Of a stretch of 64,000 nucleotides of DNA, positions 8,837 to 17,354 are shown piece after piece. The stretch comes from Flavobacteriaceae bacterium NBU2977 (GTDB taxonomy: Bacteria > Bacteroidota > Bacteroidia > Flavobacteriales > Flavobacteriaceae). The translations under genes and the position numbers were made by a program. Within the stretch, counting starts at the first letter, position 1. The number at the start of each line of letters is the position of its first letter. A model generated the notes under the pieces. The model saw only the letters and a program-made list of their open reading frames with translations. It searched no databases and was not told where the DNA came from. Location of the stretch: NCBI GenBank assembly GCA_019931105.1, contig JAIOUW010000001.1, positions 1,054,001 to 1,118,000 of the forward strand. Reading direction: 5' to 3'.

Positions 8837-10687
8837 ATGCGTATAAATTCATTTCTTCTACTTTCCTGTATCCTATTTTTCCTGATTGAGGGTCGCTCGC
8901 AGCACCAAGTTGATGTGCTGATCATTGGTGCAGGTGCAGGAGGAACATCTGCGGCTATTCAAGCTGCCAGAATGGGCGCCAAAGTGCAGATCATCGAATC
9001 GACAACATGGCTCGGTGGCATGTTGACCTCGGCCGGCGTATCGGCCATTGACGGCAATCATGAAATGCCTTCGGGTATCTGGGGCGAGTTCAGGCAAAAA
9101 TTGCGCGATCACTATGGCGGACCTAAAGCTTTGGCCACAGGATGGGTCAGCCATACCCTTTTTGAACCTTCGGTCGGGAATAAAATTCTTCAGGAAATGG
9201 CCAAACTCCCCGATCTCGATATTGCTTTCAATGCAGTTTACACGAAAATCGAAAAAGACATAGAGGGTTGGAAAGTAGTGTATAAACAAAATGAAAAAAC
9301 ATATTCCGTCATGGCCAAAATTCTTATCGATGCCACTGAAATAGGTGAGCTTTTACCGATTGTCGGAGCAGATTTTCGATTGGGCATGGACTCAAAAAAA
9401 GATTCCGGTGAAAAAGAAGCCCCAGAGATGCCCAATGGTAGTGTACAAGACTTGACCTACGTTCTCATTCTGAAAGATGTCGGCACCAAAAATGCTAGAA
9501 AAGGCTTGGTCAAACGTCCTAAAAACTACGACCCAAAAGTCTACGAATGCGCTTGCAAACGTGAAGATGGAGAAATGTTCGGGGGTGTTTCCAATTGTGA
9601 GCAAATGCTCAACTATGGGAAACTGCCCAACAATAAATATATGATCAACTGGCCCAATTGCGGCAACGATTTTTATATCGATTGGCCCAATATGACCGCG
9701 GCAGAGCGACAAGAAAAACTGAAGGAGGCCAAAGCATTTACCCAAGGTTTCGTCTATTATATTCAAAACGAATTGGGGTTTAAAAATCTACGTGTGGCCG
9801 ATGAATTCCCGACCAAGGACAACTTTCCGATGATTCCTTATGACCGAGAGGCCCGAAGGGTAAAGGGCAAAGCTTTTCTGACCGTAAACCACATTGAACG
9901 GCCCTATGATCACAACCTTTACAGAACGGGCATTGCGGTCGGCGATTACCCCATCGACCATCATAGGGATAAGAATCCAGATGGAACTCCTGAAATCGAC
10001 TTTATTAACATTCGGGTACCGAGCTACAATGTGCCTTTGGGGAGTTTGATTCCCAATGAATTGGAGAACTTTATCGTCTCGGAAAAGAACATAAGTGTTT
10101 CGAACATAGCCAATGGCGCAACGCGGCTTCAGCCGGTAGTTTTGGGTATTGGTCAAGCGGCCGGTGCACTGGCGGCAACTTCTATCAGGGAAAATCAAAA
10201 ACCTTCTGAGGTTTCCATCAGAAAAGTGCAAAATGCCCTTTTGAAGAACAATGCCTACTTGATGCCCTTTATTGACGTAAAAATTGAAGATCCCGCATTT
10301 GCCTTGATGCAGCGAATTGGGGCTACAGGTATTTTGAAAGGATATGGTATACCTTACAAATGGGCGAACCAGACTTGGTTCTACCCTGAAAATATGGTTT
10401 CGGAACACGAATGGAAACAGGGTCTTCTTCCCTATTATCCAGAAATCGAAAAAATTCATGCTTCCGGTACCGGAGTTACTTTGCCATTTATCACCTCCGT
10501 GGTTCAAATCATCGATCCTGATTATCCCATTTCCTCTATACAAGAATCATGGACGAGTTGGAATATCGCTCAGCCTTTTGACGAAAAAACAAGTTTAAAT
10601 CGAAGAACGGTCAGCATTCTGACCGATAGGATCTTAAATCCTTTTGAAAGGGAAATCGATTTTTATGGAAACCTTCGAGATGAATAG
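8837..10687 (+). CDS. exported FAD-dependent oxidoreductase
   Basis: A 616-residue protein with an N-terminal signal peptide (cleavage near EGRSQ) followed at once by a Rossmann FAD-binding motif, VLIIGAGAGGTSAAIQAARMG, and a WLGGMLTSAGV segment typical of the FAD_oxidored family that includes xanthan-lyase-associated and sugar-oxidising proteins of Bacteroidetes. A conserved NGATRLQPVVLGIGQAAGA block near residue 430 closes the FAD domain. The substrate is unknown. It is the first gene of the plus-strand amino-sugar cluster, 154 bp before the first Gfo/Idh gene. Secretion of a flavoprotein through Sec is unusual and assumes folding outside. Confidence 0.8.
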   Translation: MRINSFLLLSCILFFLIEGRSQHQVDVLIIGAGAGGTSAAIQAARMGAKVQIIESTTWLGGMLTSAGVSAIDGNHEMPSGIWGEFRQKLRDHYGGPKALATGWVSHTLFEPSVGNKILQEMAKLPDLDIAFNAVYTKIEKDIEGWKVVYKQNEKTYSVMAKILIDATEIGELLPIVGADFRLGMDSKKDSGEKEAPEMPNGSVQDLTYVLILKDVGTKNARKGLVKRPKNYDPKVYECACKREDGEMFGGVSNCEQMLNYGKLPNNKYMINWPNCGNDFYIDWPNMTAAERQEKLKEAKAFTQGFVYYIQNELGFKNLRVADEFPTKDNFPMIPYDREARRVKGKAFLTVNHIERPYDHNLYRTGIAVGDYPIDHHRDKNPDGTPEIDFINIRVPSYNVPLGSLIPNELENFIVSEKNISVSNIANGATRLQPVVLGIGQAAGALAATSIRENQKPSEVSIRKVQNALLKNNAYLMPFIDVKIEDPAFALMQRIGATGILKGYGIPYKWANQTWFYPENMVSEHEWKQGLLPYYPEIEKIHASGTGVTLPFITSVVQIIDPDYPISSIQESWTSWNIAQPFDEKTSLNRRTVSILTDRILNPFEREIDFYGNLRDE

Positions 10688-10840
10688 GTATGGCCGGTTT
10701 TTACTTTCCCTTCCTTAAGAACCGAAAACGAGAAAACAAGTTATATTGACCCTATCATGCTTGGTCAATTTTACTCGCCCCGTACTTCGCACTGGCCTTT
10801 TTAGTATCTTGTGGCTACGCCCGTTGCAAGAACAAAATGT

Positions 10841-12190
10841 ATGAGCATGGAGAATCAAAAGAACTCAAGAAGAACTTTTATTAAAAAGTCTTCCATGGCC
10901 TTTGTGGCCGGCAGCTTTTTGCCGCAATTTAGCGCGAAGAGTTATGCAAACATCATTGGTGCCAATGAAAGGCTGAACGTCTCGGTAATGGGCGTTAACA
11001 GCCGTGGAAAAGCCCTGGCACAAAACTTTGCCATTCAAGATGATTGTGCGGTCATGCACATTTGTGATGTTGACAGTAGGGCAATTACCAATTGCCTTAC
11101 CGTTTTGAAAGACCGGCAGACCACAACACCAAAGACTTTTACCGATGTTCGAAAATCATTGGAAAGCAAAGATGTCGATGCCTTGGTTATCGCCGCACCC
11201 GACCATTGGCATGCCCCCGCCTCGCTTATGGCAATGCAGGCAGGCAAGCACGTTTATGTCGAAAAGCCCTGTGGCCATAATCCGAACGAAGGCGAAATTC
11301 TCGTCAAGGCGGCAAAGAAATATAACAAAGTAGTACAAATGGGCAACCAACGCCGTTCATGGCCGAATGTTATCGAAGGCATAAATGCCATTAAAGATGG
11401 AGCAATCGGTCGTGTGTATTACGGTAAGGGCTGGTACACCAATAATCGCCCCTCCATCGGAATCGGCAAAAACGTTCCCGTACCCGATTGGTTGAATTGG
11501 GAGCTTTGGCAAGGGCCCGCCCCTAGAAAAAAGTTCAAAGACAATCTTGTGCACTACAATTGGCACTGGCATTGGCATTGGGGTACTGGCGAAGCCCTGA
11601 ACAACGGCACCCATATGATAGACCTGCTGCGCTGGGGCATGGAGGTCGATTTTCCGACAAAAGTAAGTTCGAATGGCGGCAGGTACCGTTACAACGACGA
11701 TTGGGAAACTCCCGATACCCAGATTATCAATCTCGATTTCAACACGGGCCAGACCATGACCTGGGAAGGTAGAAGCTGTAACGGAAAAAGTGTCGAGGGA
11801 AGCTCCGTAGGCGTGGTATTTTACGGTGAGAACGGTAGTTTATTGATTCCTTCGGGAAATAGCTACACCCTGTTCGACCTGAACGGAAAAATAGTAAGGG
11901 AAGTCAAAAATGAGCAGCAAATAGACGCAAGGGACCTAAGTAATCCCGCTGAGAAACTCGATGCACTGCATATTCAGAATATGTTCGAGGCCATCAAAAA
12001 TGGTGGCAGTTTGAATTCTGATATCGATTCGGGCCACAAAAGCACCTTATTGGTACAATTGGGAAATATAGCGCAGCGGGTCGGCCGTTCATTGGAAATC
12101 GACTCAAGTAACGGCCATATTTTGAAGGACAGGGAAGCCAATAAACTTTGGAGTCGCACCTACGAAAAAGGATGGGAAATGAAATTATGA
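10841..12190 (+). CDS. Tat-type Gfo/Idh/MocA family oxidoreductase
   Basis: A 449-residue NAD(P)-dependent sugar oxidoreductase. The start at 10841 is chosen because it puts a twin-arginine motif, SRRTFIKKS, near the N terminus; an upstream in-frame ATG adds ten residues. The Rossmann domain begins with VSVMGVNSRGKA. The family motif EKPCGHNP follows, and the C-terminal half has the alpha/beta substrate domain with a His-Trp-rich segment (HYNWHWHWHWGTGE). Tat export lets it fold with its dinucleotide before crossing. Its stop codon overlaps the next start (ATGA). Confidence 0.88.
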   Translation: MSMENQKNSRRTFIKKSSMAFVAGSFLPQFSAKSYANIIGANERLNVSVMGVNSRGKALAQNFAIQDDCAVMHICDVDSRAITNCLTVLKDRQTTTPKTFTDVRKSLESKDVDALVIAAPDHWHAPASLMAMQAGKHVYVEKPCGHNPNEGEILVKAAKKYNKVVQMGNQRRSWPNVIEGINAIKDGAIGRVYYGKGWYTNNRPSIGIGKNVPVPDWLNWELWQGPAPRKKFKDNLVHYNWHWHWHWGTGEALNNGTHMIDLLRWGMEVDFPTKVSSNGGRYRYNDDWETPDTQIINLDFNTGQTMTWEGRSCNGKSVEGSSVGVVFYGENGSLLIPSGNSYTLFDLNGKIVREVKNEQQIDARDLSNPAEKLDALHIQNMFEAIKNGGSLNSDIDSGHKSTLLVQLGNIAQRVGRSLEIDSSNGHILKDREANKLWSRTYEKGWEMKL

Positions 12191-13197
12191 ATGATACGCT
12201 TGTGGACACTCGAAGAACATTTTTAAAAAAGCTTGGCCAGGGCACCGCTTTTTCGGCGGTAACGTTTTCAATACCGTTCCATAGTGCTGCCCGATCGTCA
12301 AAAAAAGAAAAGCCGACCGATGAAATATTCAAGATAGGTATCATCGGTGCCGAAAACTCACATACCGCGGCATTCGGCAAGCTCTTCAATATCGAAAAAC
12401 AGTTTCCCGGTATGGAAGTGAAATATGTTTGGGGAGAAACCAACGAATTCGCAAAAAAAGCCATGGAAGACGGCCAAATACCCTTTCAGGTCAAAAATCC
12501 AAATGATATGTTGGGTAAAATCGACGGATTGATCGTTGACCACCGCCATGGAAAATTCCATCTAGAGCCGGCTATTCCCTTTATCAAGGCGGGAATACCT
12601 ACGTTTATCGACAAACCTTTTTGTTATCGGGCCAAAGAAGGCAAGGCTTTTCTTGACTTGGCCAAAAAACACGGAACCCCAGTGACCTCATTCAGCTCGA
12701 TTGCCCATAGCTACGAGACATTCGCTATAAGAGAGCGGTTAGCATCCATGGGCGAAATCAACCAGGTGGTCCGTTACGGGCCGGTGGACCTTGAATCGAA
12801 GTATGGCGGTATCTTCTTTTACGGGGCACATATCGTTCAACCCCTTTTATATCTTTTTGGCGACAACGTTGAAAAAGTGCAGGTTCACCATAATGGGCAA
12901 AATAGTAGTGCCAGTTTGGTTTTCAACAATGGAATGCTGGCCACGCTGGTCTTTACCACGAAGAAATACGGTTGGCAGACCTTTGTTGAAACCGACGAAG
13001 GCATTGTCGCATTAAAATCGGATATCGAGGAAAAAAGACCGGGTAAAAACGATGTTGATATGGTGCAAATGTTAAGAACGGGAGAAGAACCTAGAAGTCA
13101 TGAAAGCATCCTTCACGGTGTGGCGGTACTCGAAGCCTTGGAGAAGTCCGTCTCAAGTGGAAAATGGGAAAATGTCGTTCCGAACGATCAAATTTAA
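12187..13197 (+). CDS. Tat-type Gfo/Idh/MocA family oxidoreductase, second copy
   Basis: A 336-residue protein whose ATG (12187) overlaps the previous stop by four bases, implying translational coupling. An upstream in-frame ATG at 12148 would run into the preceding gene and is rejected. The N terminus has DTRRTFLKKLGQ, a twin-arginine signal. The nucleotide-binding region starts at KIGIIGAENSH, and the IDKPFCYRAKEG segment matches the family's EKP motif with Asp for Glu. It is shorter than the first copy and lacks the His-Trp-rich loop, so the two probably act on different substrates or form a pair. The next gene starts 8 bp downstream. Confidence 0.83.
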   Translation: MNDTLVDTRRTFLKKLGQGTAFSAVTFSIPFHSAARSSKKEKPTDEIFKIGIIGAENSHTAAFGKLFNIEKQFPGMEVKYVWGETNEFAKKAMEDGQIPFQVKNPNDMLGKIDGLIVDHRHGKFHLEPAIPFIKAGIPTFIDKPFCYRAKEGKAFLDLAKKHGTPVTSFSSIAHSYETFAIRERLASMGEINQVVRYGPVDLESKYGGIFFYGAHIVQPLLYLFGDNVEKVQVHHNGQNSSASLVFNNGMLATLVFTTKKYGWQTFVETDEGIVALKSDIEEKRPGKNDVDMVQMLRTGEEPRSHESILHGVAVLEALEKSVSSGKWENVVPNDQI

Positions 13198-13205
13198 GAA
13201 CCGAT

Positions 13206-14417
13206 ATGAAGACATCCATCCTTTGCTGTACCCTGATAATTATGTTTGTTTTACCCTTTCCATTTGATGAAGAAACGAAAATATCCGGATTGCTGTATAC
13301 CGATGATCAACCTGTTGAGCTCATCCTTAAAAATGGAAAAATCGTTAAAGTAAATCCGTTAGGCGCATCCGTTAAAAAACCAATAACATACATTGCCCCG
13401 GGATTGATCGATGTACAGATCAATGGTTATATGGGCGTCGATTTTTCTGGCCCCGATTTAACCGTTGAAGGTGTTCGAAAAGCCACAAAGGCCTTATGGA
13501 AAGCTGGGGTGACCTCATATTTTCCAACGGTAATTACCAGCGATATCGAATTGATCAAAAAGAATTTTAGAATTTTGGCCGAGGCCAAAAAGGACCCTGA
13601 AATCGGTTCTTCAATTGCCGGATTCCATTTGGAAGGCCCATACATTTCCCCCATAGCGGGCTTTAGGGGAGCACACCTCGAAAAATATATCAAAACCCCG
13701 AATTGGGAAGAATTTCAAGAAATTCAAAAAGCGGCCGAAGGTCATATCAAATTGATTACTCTGGCACCGGAGTTGGAAGGCGCGATCTCATTTATTAAAA
13801 TATGTGTGGCAAGTGGCGTAACGGTATCGTTGGGCCATCACAATGGTTCCGCCGAACAAGTAGAACTGGCCGTGGCCGCCGGAGCCAAAATGGCCACTCA
13901 TTTGGGCAATGGGTGTGCCAATGAGATCAACCGCCATTACAATCCCCTTTGGCCACAATTATCCAATGACGCGATCACGGCCAGTATTATCGCTGACGGT
14001 TTTCACCTGACCAAAGAAGAGGTACGTACTTTTTACAAGGCCAAGGGTTTAGAAAAAACAATTTTGGTATCCGATGCGCTGGATCTTGCAGGACTCCCTC
14101 CCGGGGAGTATGTCAGAGGTGAACGCACCCTATTGTTGACCCCCAACGTGGTCAAACTTCCAAAGGAAAACGTATTGGCAGGCGCGGCCTCACCTATCAG
14201 CAAATGTATCGAGGTGGTGATGGATTTCACCGAATGTTCATTGAAAGATGCCGTTCAAATGGCCAGTACGAATCCTGCGGAAATGTTCGATCTTCATCAG
14301 CTTGGCAAAGTCGAAGAAGGAAAACGCGCCGATCTCATATGCTTTACCTTTGAGGATAATAAGATTGTGATCGAACGGACTATTATCAGCGGAAAATTGG
14401 TCTATGACAAAGAATAA
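13206..14417 (+). CDS. nagA: N-acetylglucosamine-6-phosphate deacetylase-like amidohydrolase
   Basis: A 403-residue amidohydrolase-fold protein with the NagA landmarks: GLIDVQING at 67-74, HLEGPYISP with metal ligand E143, SLGHHNGS with H211, ATHLGNGC with H232, and catalytic D290 in VSDALDL. It should remove acetate from an N-acetyl amino sugar, normally GlcNAc-6-phosphate. The start at 13206 puts a hydrophobic segment (LCCTLIIMFVLPF) at the N terminus, which cytoplasmic NagA lacks; the protein may be exported or membrane-tethered, in which case the substrate would be unphosphorylated. The last 14 bp overlap the transporter gene, and nagB follows. Confidence 0.83.
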   Translation: MKTSILCCTLIIMFVLPFPFDEETKISGLLYTDDQPVELILKNGKIVKVNPLGASVKKPITYIAPGLIDVQINGYMGVDFSGPDLTVEGVRKATKALWKAGVTSYFPTVITSDIELIKKNFRILAEAKKDPEIGSSIAGFHLEGPYISPIAGFRGAHLEKYIKTPNWEEFQEIQKAAEGHIKLITLAPELEGAISFIKICVASGVTVSLGHHNGSAEQVELAVAAGAKMATHLGNGCANEINRHYNPLWPQLSNDAITASIIADGFHLTKEEVRTFYKAKGLEKTILVSDALDLAGLPPGEYVRGERTLLLTPNVVKLPKENVLAGAASPISKCIEVVMDFTECSLKDAVQMASTNPAEMFDLHQLGKVEEGKRADLICFTFEDNKIVIERTIISGKLVYDKE

Positions 14418-15666
14418 TACCTTGGAAAACACCTCTTTTCGAAAAAAACTGATCTTGGCTCTTTCAGCTGTTGGGCCGGGATTGTTCCTCATCGGTTACA
14501 ATATTGGTACCGGCAGTGTTACCACCATGGCGAAAACAGGTGCCGAGCATGGCATGGGTCTCTTTTGGGCCTTGGTACTCTCATGTATTTTTACCTATAT
14601 CCTAATGGTAGCCTATGGCAAGGTAACATTGGTTACGGGTAAAACCGCGCTGTACAATTTCAAGTCCGAATTCAAAGGTGGGTGGGTGCTTTCACTTTAC
14701 ATCATCATTGCCCTGATAATTGGGGAACTCTTGGCATTGATGGGGGTAATGGGCATCGTGGCCGACCTTGTACAAGAAGGGTTACGCCTTGCTCTCGACG
14801 GGCAGGTCATCGACAGGTTTTGGATCATCCTTTTTTTCAATATTGTCCTTTTCTTTTTGTTGTGGTACGGTAGGTACCAAATGTTCGAAAAAGTTTTGAC
14901 GGTGTTGGTCATTCTAATGGGGCTATCTTTCGTATTGGTCTTTTTTATGGTCAAACCCGATTTCTCTGCACTCGCGGAAGGATTATTACCTAGTATTCCT
15001 GATACCCCAGGTGCCCTCGGCCTTATAGCCGCCATAACGGGAACTACCTGCTCGGCGGCGGTATTTATCATGCGCAGCACGGTCGTAGCCGAAAAGGGAT
15101 GGGGCATCGGCGATCTCGGTACGGAAAAACGCGATGCATTCGTTTCGGCGGCCATGATGCTTCTTTTGAGCGGCGTCATAATGGCCGTCGCCGCGGGAAC
15201 ACTCTATGTGTCGGGACTCAAACTGGAGAACACGGTTGAAATGATCGAGCTCTTCAGGCCTTTAGGAGGAAAATGGGCCGCTTTTATTCTTATCATCGGT
15301 ATAACCGGAGCAGGGCTTTCGACCATTTTTCCAATTGTATTGATTGCCCCTTGGTTGATAGCGGACTATACCGGAAAGCCAAGAAATATCCATTCAAAGC
15401 AATCGCGTCTTTTAATCTTCGCCGCATTGCTTTTTAGTTTCGGAACGGTTTTCTTGGAAGAACGTCCACCCGCTCTCATGGTTTTTTCACAAGCATTTCA
15501 GGCTTGCATTTTACCTGCCGTAGCCATCCCTATTTTTATACTGATCAACAAATCAAAATTGATGCAGCAATACAAAGCCGATCGAAAATTCAATATTGCC
15601 ATTATCGCTGTCATTCTATTTTCATTGATCACGACTTGGTTCGCATTGGCCGAATTCTTTGAATGA
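14404..15666 (+). CDS. Nramp-fold transporter lacking the metal-binding motifs
   Basis: A 420-residue integral membrane protein with about eleven helices. The first helix (VGPGLFLIGYNIGTGS) aligns with the Nramp TM1, but the metal-binding DPGN is replaced by IGTG (34-37). In TM6, MPH is replaced by SAA at about 217-219, within ITGTTCSAAV. Both canonical metal sites are therefore gone, so Mn/Fe transport is unlikely. It overlaps the nagA-like gene by 14 bp and precedes nagB by 16 bp, which suggests that it imports an amino sugar or derivative. The fold assignment is good; the substrate is inference. Confidence 0.75.
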   Translation: MTKNNTLENTSFRKKLILALSAVGPGLFLIGYNIGTGSVTTMAKTGAEHGMGLFWALVLSCIFTYILMVAYGKVTLVTGKTALYNFKSEFKGGWVLSLYIIIALIIGELLALMGVMGIVADLVQEGLRLALDGQVIDRFWIILFFNIVLFFLLWYGRYQMFEKVLTVLVILMGLSFVLVFFMVKPDFSALAEGLLPSIPDTPGALGLIAAITGTTCSAAVFIMRSTVVAEKGWGIGDLGTEKRDAFVSAAMMLLLSGVIMAVAAGTLYVSGLKLENTVEMIELFRPLGGKWAAFILIIGITGAGLSTIFPIVLIAPWLIADYTGKPRNIHSKQSRLLIFAALLFSFGTVFLEERPPALMVFSQAFQACILPAVAIPIFILINKSKLMQQYKADRKFNIAIIAVILFSLITTWFALAEFFE

Positions 15667-15682
15667 TTTTAAAACCTAACTT

Positions 15683-16447
15683 ATGACAACGACCTTAGCA
15701 ATCGATAAACTTCAGGTATCGATTTATAAAGACCCCGTAATCATGGGGCATGGAGCCGCCGATTTTGTGGAAGAAAAACTTAAGGAAGCCATCCATAGAA
15801 AAGGGTTCGCCAACCTCATTTTGGCAACGGGCACTTCCCAGTTCCCGTTTCTTGAAGCTTTGAAAGAAAGGGATATCGACTGGAAAAAAATCACTGTATT
15901 CCATTTAGACGAATACAAGGATATTTGCGATCGGCATCCGGCGAGTTTTCGCAAGTATTTAAAAGATCGGATTCTTGATGCCGTTTCCCCGAAAGAGATT
16001 TACTTTTTGAACGGCGATGCGGAAAATATCGAAAAGGAAATGAGTCGATACACTTCCGCCCTGAAAGAACATGAAATCGATATCGCTTGCATCGGCATTG
16101 GCGAAAATGGCCATATCGCCTTCAACGACCCCCCGGTTGCCGATTTTGATGACCCTAAATTGGTAAAACTGGTTACCCTTGACGATGATTGTAGAAACCA
16201 GCAATTGGGTGAAGGTTGGTTCCCTACCTTGGCCGATGTTCCCGAGCAGGCACTTACATTGACCATTCCGGCAATTATGGCATGCAAGGCAATAAGTTGT
16301 GTAGTGCCCGATGAACGTAAGGCAAAAGCGGTCTATGATACCTTGTACAATGTCATTGGCACGGACTGCCCCGCATCCATTTTGCGCACGCACCCGAACG
16401 TCAGACTTTTTCTGGACCAAGGTTCGGCCATCCGAATCGACCATTGA
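15683..16447 (+). CDS. nagB: glucosamine-6-phosphate deaminase
   Basis: Isomerises and deaminates glucosamine-6-phosphate to fructose-6-phosphate and ammonia. The 254-residue protein has the catalytic FHLDEY motif (D76, E77), GIGENGHIAFNDP with the ring-opening His, and a phosphate-binding ATGTSQ loop near residue 48. No signal peptide is present, so it is cytoplasmic. It has no C-terminal allosteric extension beyond the basic enzyme length. It is last in the plus-strand operon and converges on the esterase gene 27 bp away. Confidence 0.9.
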   Translation: MTTTLAIDKLQVSIYKDPVIMGHGAADFVEEKLKEAIHRKGFANLILATGTSQFPFLEALKERDIDWKKITVFHLDEYKDICDRHPASFRKYLKDRILDAVSPKEIYFLNGDAENIEKEMSRYTSALKEHEIDIACIGIGENGHIAFNDPPVADFDDPKLVKLVTLDDDCRNQQLGEGWFPTLADVPEQALTLTIPAIMACKAISCVVPDERKAKAVYDTLYNVIGTDCPASILRTHPNVRLFLDQGSAIRIDH

Positions 16448-16474
16448 TCTTATAACAAAATCAATCGAAAAAAC

Positions 16475-17299
16475 TTACTCTGTTTTTTTCGTCTGCTCCT
16501 TTACAAAATTCAACAATAAGGGAACTGCCGGGTAAACCATATCGTGTCCATAACCATCCAATTCCATCAATTCGATGTCGGGATGTTCAACAACCTTCAT
16601 CATGCGATAGAAATAGGCCGTCTCTTCGTACCTACCCAAAAGTTCTTTTTCACGATTTCCGGTTATGAGCAACATTGGCGGGGCATCATTCCTTACATGG
16701 TATAAAGGCGCATATTTGTCGATGATAGGCCGCGTACCCTCAATGCCCATTTCCTTTCTTATCGTAAAGTGGGTTATGGTATGTCCGCTAAACGGAATCA
16801 ACCCAGCTATTCTATCGGCATCGATATCGTGTTTGTTCAAATAGCTTTTGTCCAACCCGACCATACTCGCCAAATAGCCTCCTGCCGAATGACCCGTAAC
16901 AAAAATCTTCTTCGGGCTACCATTATATTTTGCGATGTTGTTAAAGGCCCACGCTACAGCCGCGGCGGCATCTTCGATATATACGGGATTTTTTACTTTA
17001 GGATGCATCCGGTAATTGACCGCAACCACGATTACCCCTTTATTCAATAACCCTTCGGGAATGTGTTTTTCTCCATTTTCCAAACCGCCGCCGTGAAACC
17101 AAACCACCGTTGGGGCTTCAGAACCATTCTTTGGAAAGTAAACATCCAATTTACACCGTTCCTTGATATAGGCATCCGCATTCAGGATAGCTTCTTCGTA
17201 ATAAGGAAGGTTTTCCACCAACTCATAAGTGGTCTCCTGGGCAATAACAAAAAAGTTCGCCAAAAGAAAAATGATAGCTCCGATTCTAAGTTTCAACAT
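16475..17299 (-). CDS. exported alpha/beta hydrolase, esterase type
   Basis: A 274-residue protein with a signal peptide (core IGAIIFLLANFFVIA, cleavage near AQE). The oxyanion-hole motif HGGG is in VVWFHGGGLENG, and the nucleophile elbow is GHSAGGYLAS. A C-terminal GYGHDMV segment supplies the His. This is the BD-FAE/HSL-like esterase class, which includes acetyl-xylan and feruloyl esterases. In the periplasm it could remove O-acyl groups from the sugar that the adjoining TRAP system imports. It lies 55 bp downstream of the TRAP large subunit on the same strand, so co-transcription is likely. Confidence 0.82.
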   Translation of the reverse strand: MLKLRIGAIIFLLANFFVIAQETTYELVENLPYYEEAILNADAYIKERCKLDVYFPKNGSEAPTVVWFHGGGLENGEKHIPEGLLNKGVIVVAVNYRMHPKVKNPVYIEDAAAAVAWAFNNIAKYNGSPKKIFVTGHSAGGYLASMVGLDKSYLNKHDIDADRIAGLIPFSGHTITHFTIRKEMGIEGTRPIIDKYAPLYHVRNDAPPMLLITGNREKELLGRYEETAYFYRMMKVVEHPDIELMELDGYGHDMVYPAVPLLLNFVKEQTKKTE

Positions 17300-17354
17300 T
17301 TTAACCCGATTTTATTTTAATAGTTCCTTTTTGATGGTTGACGAAAAATAACGA

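Noticed and set aside
9788-10543. 251-codon minus-strand frame inside the FAD oxidoreductase gene
   Set aside because: It is antisense to a clearly coding gene with FAD motifs; its translation has no family pattern.
14404-15666. Annotation as MntH manganese transporter
   Set aside because: Both metal-binding motifs are replaced and the gene lies in an amino-sugar operon.
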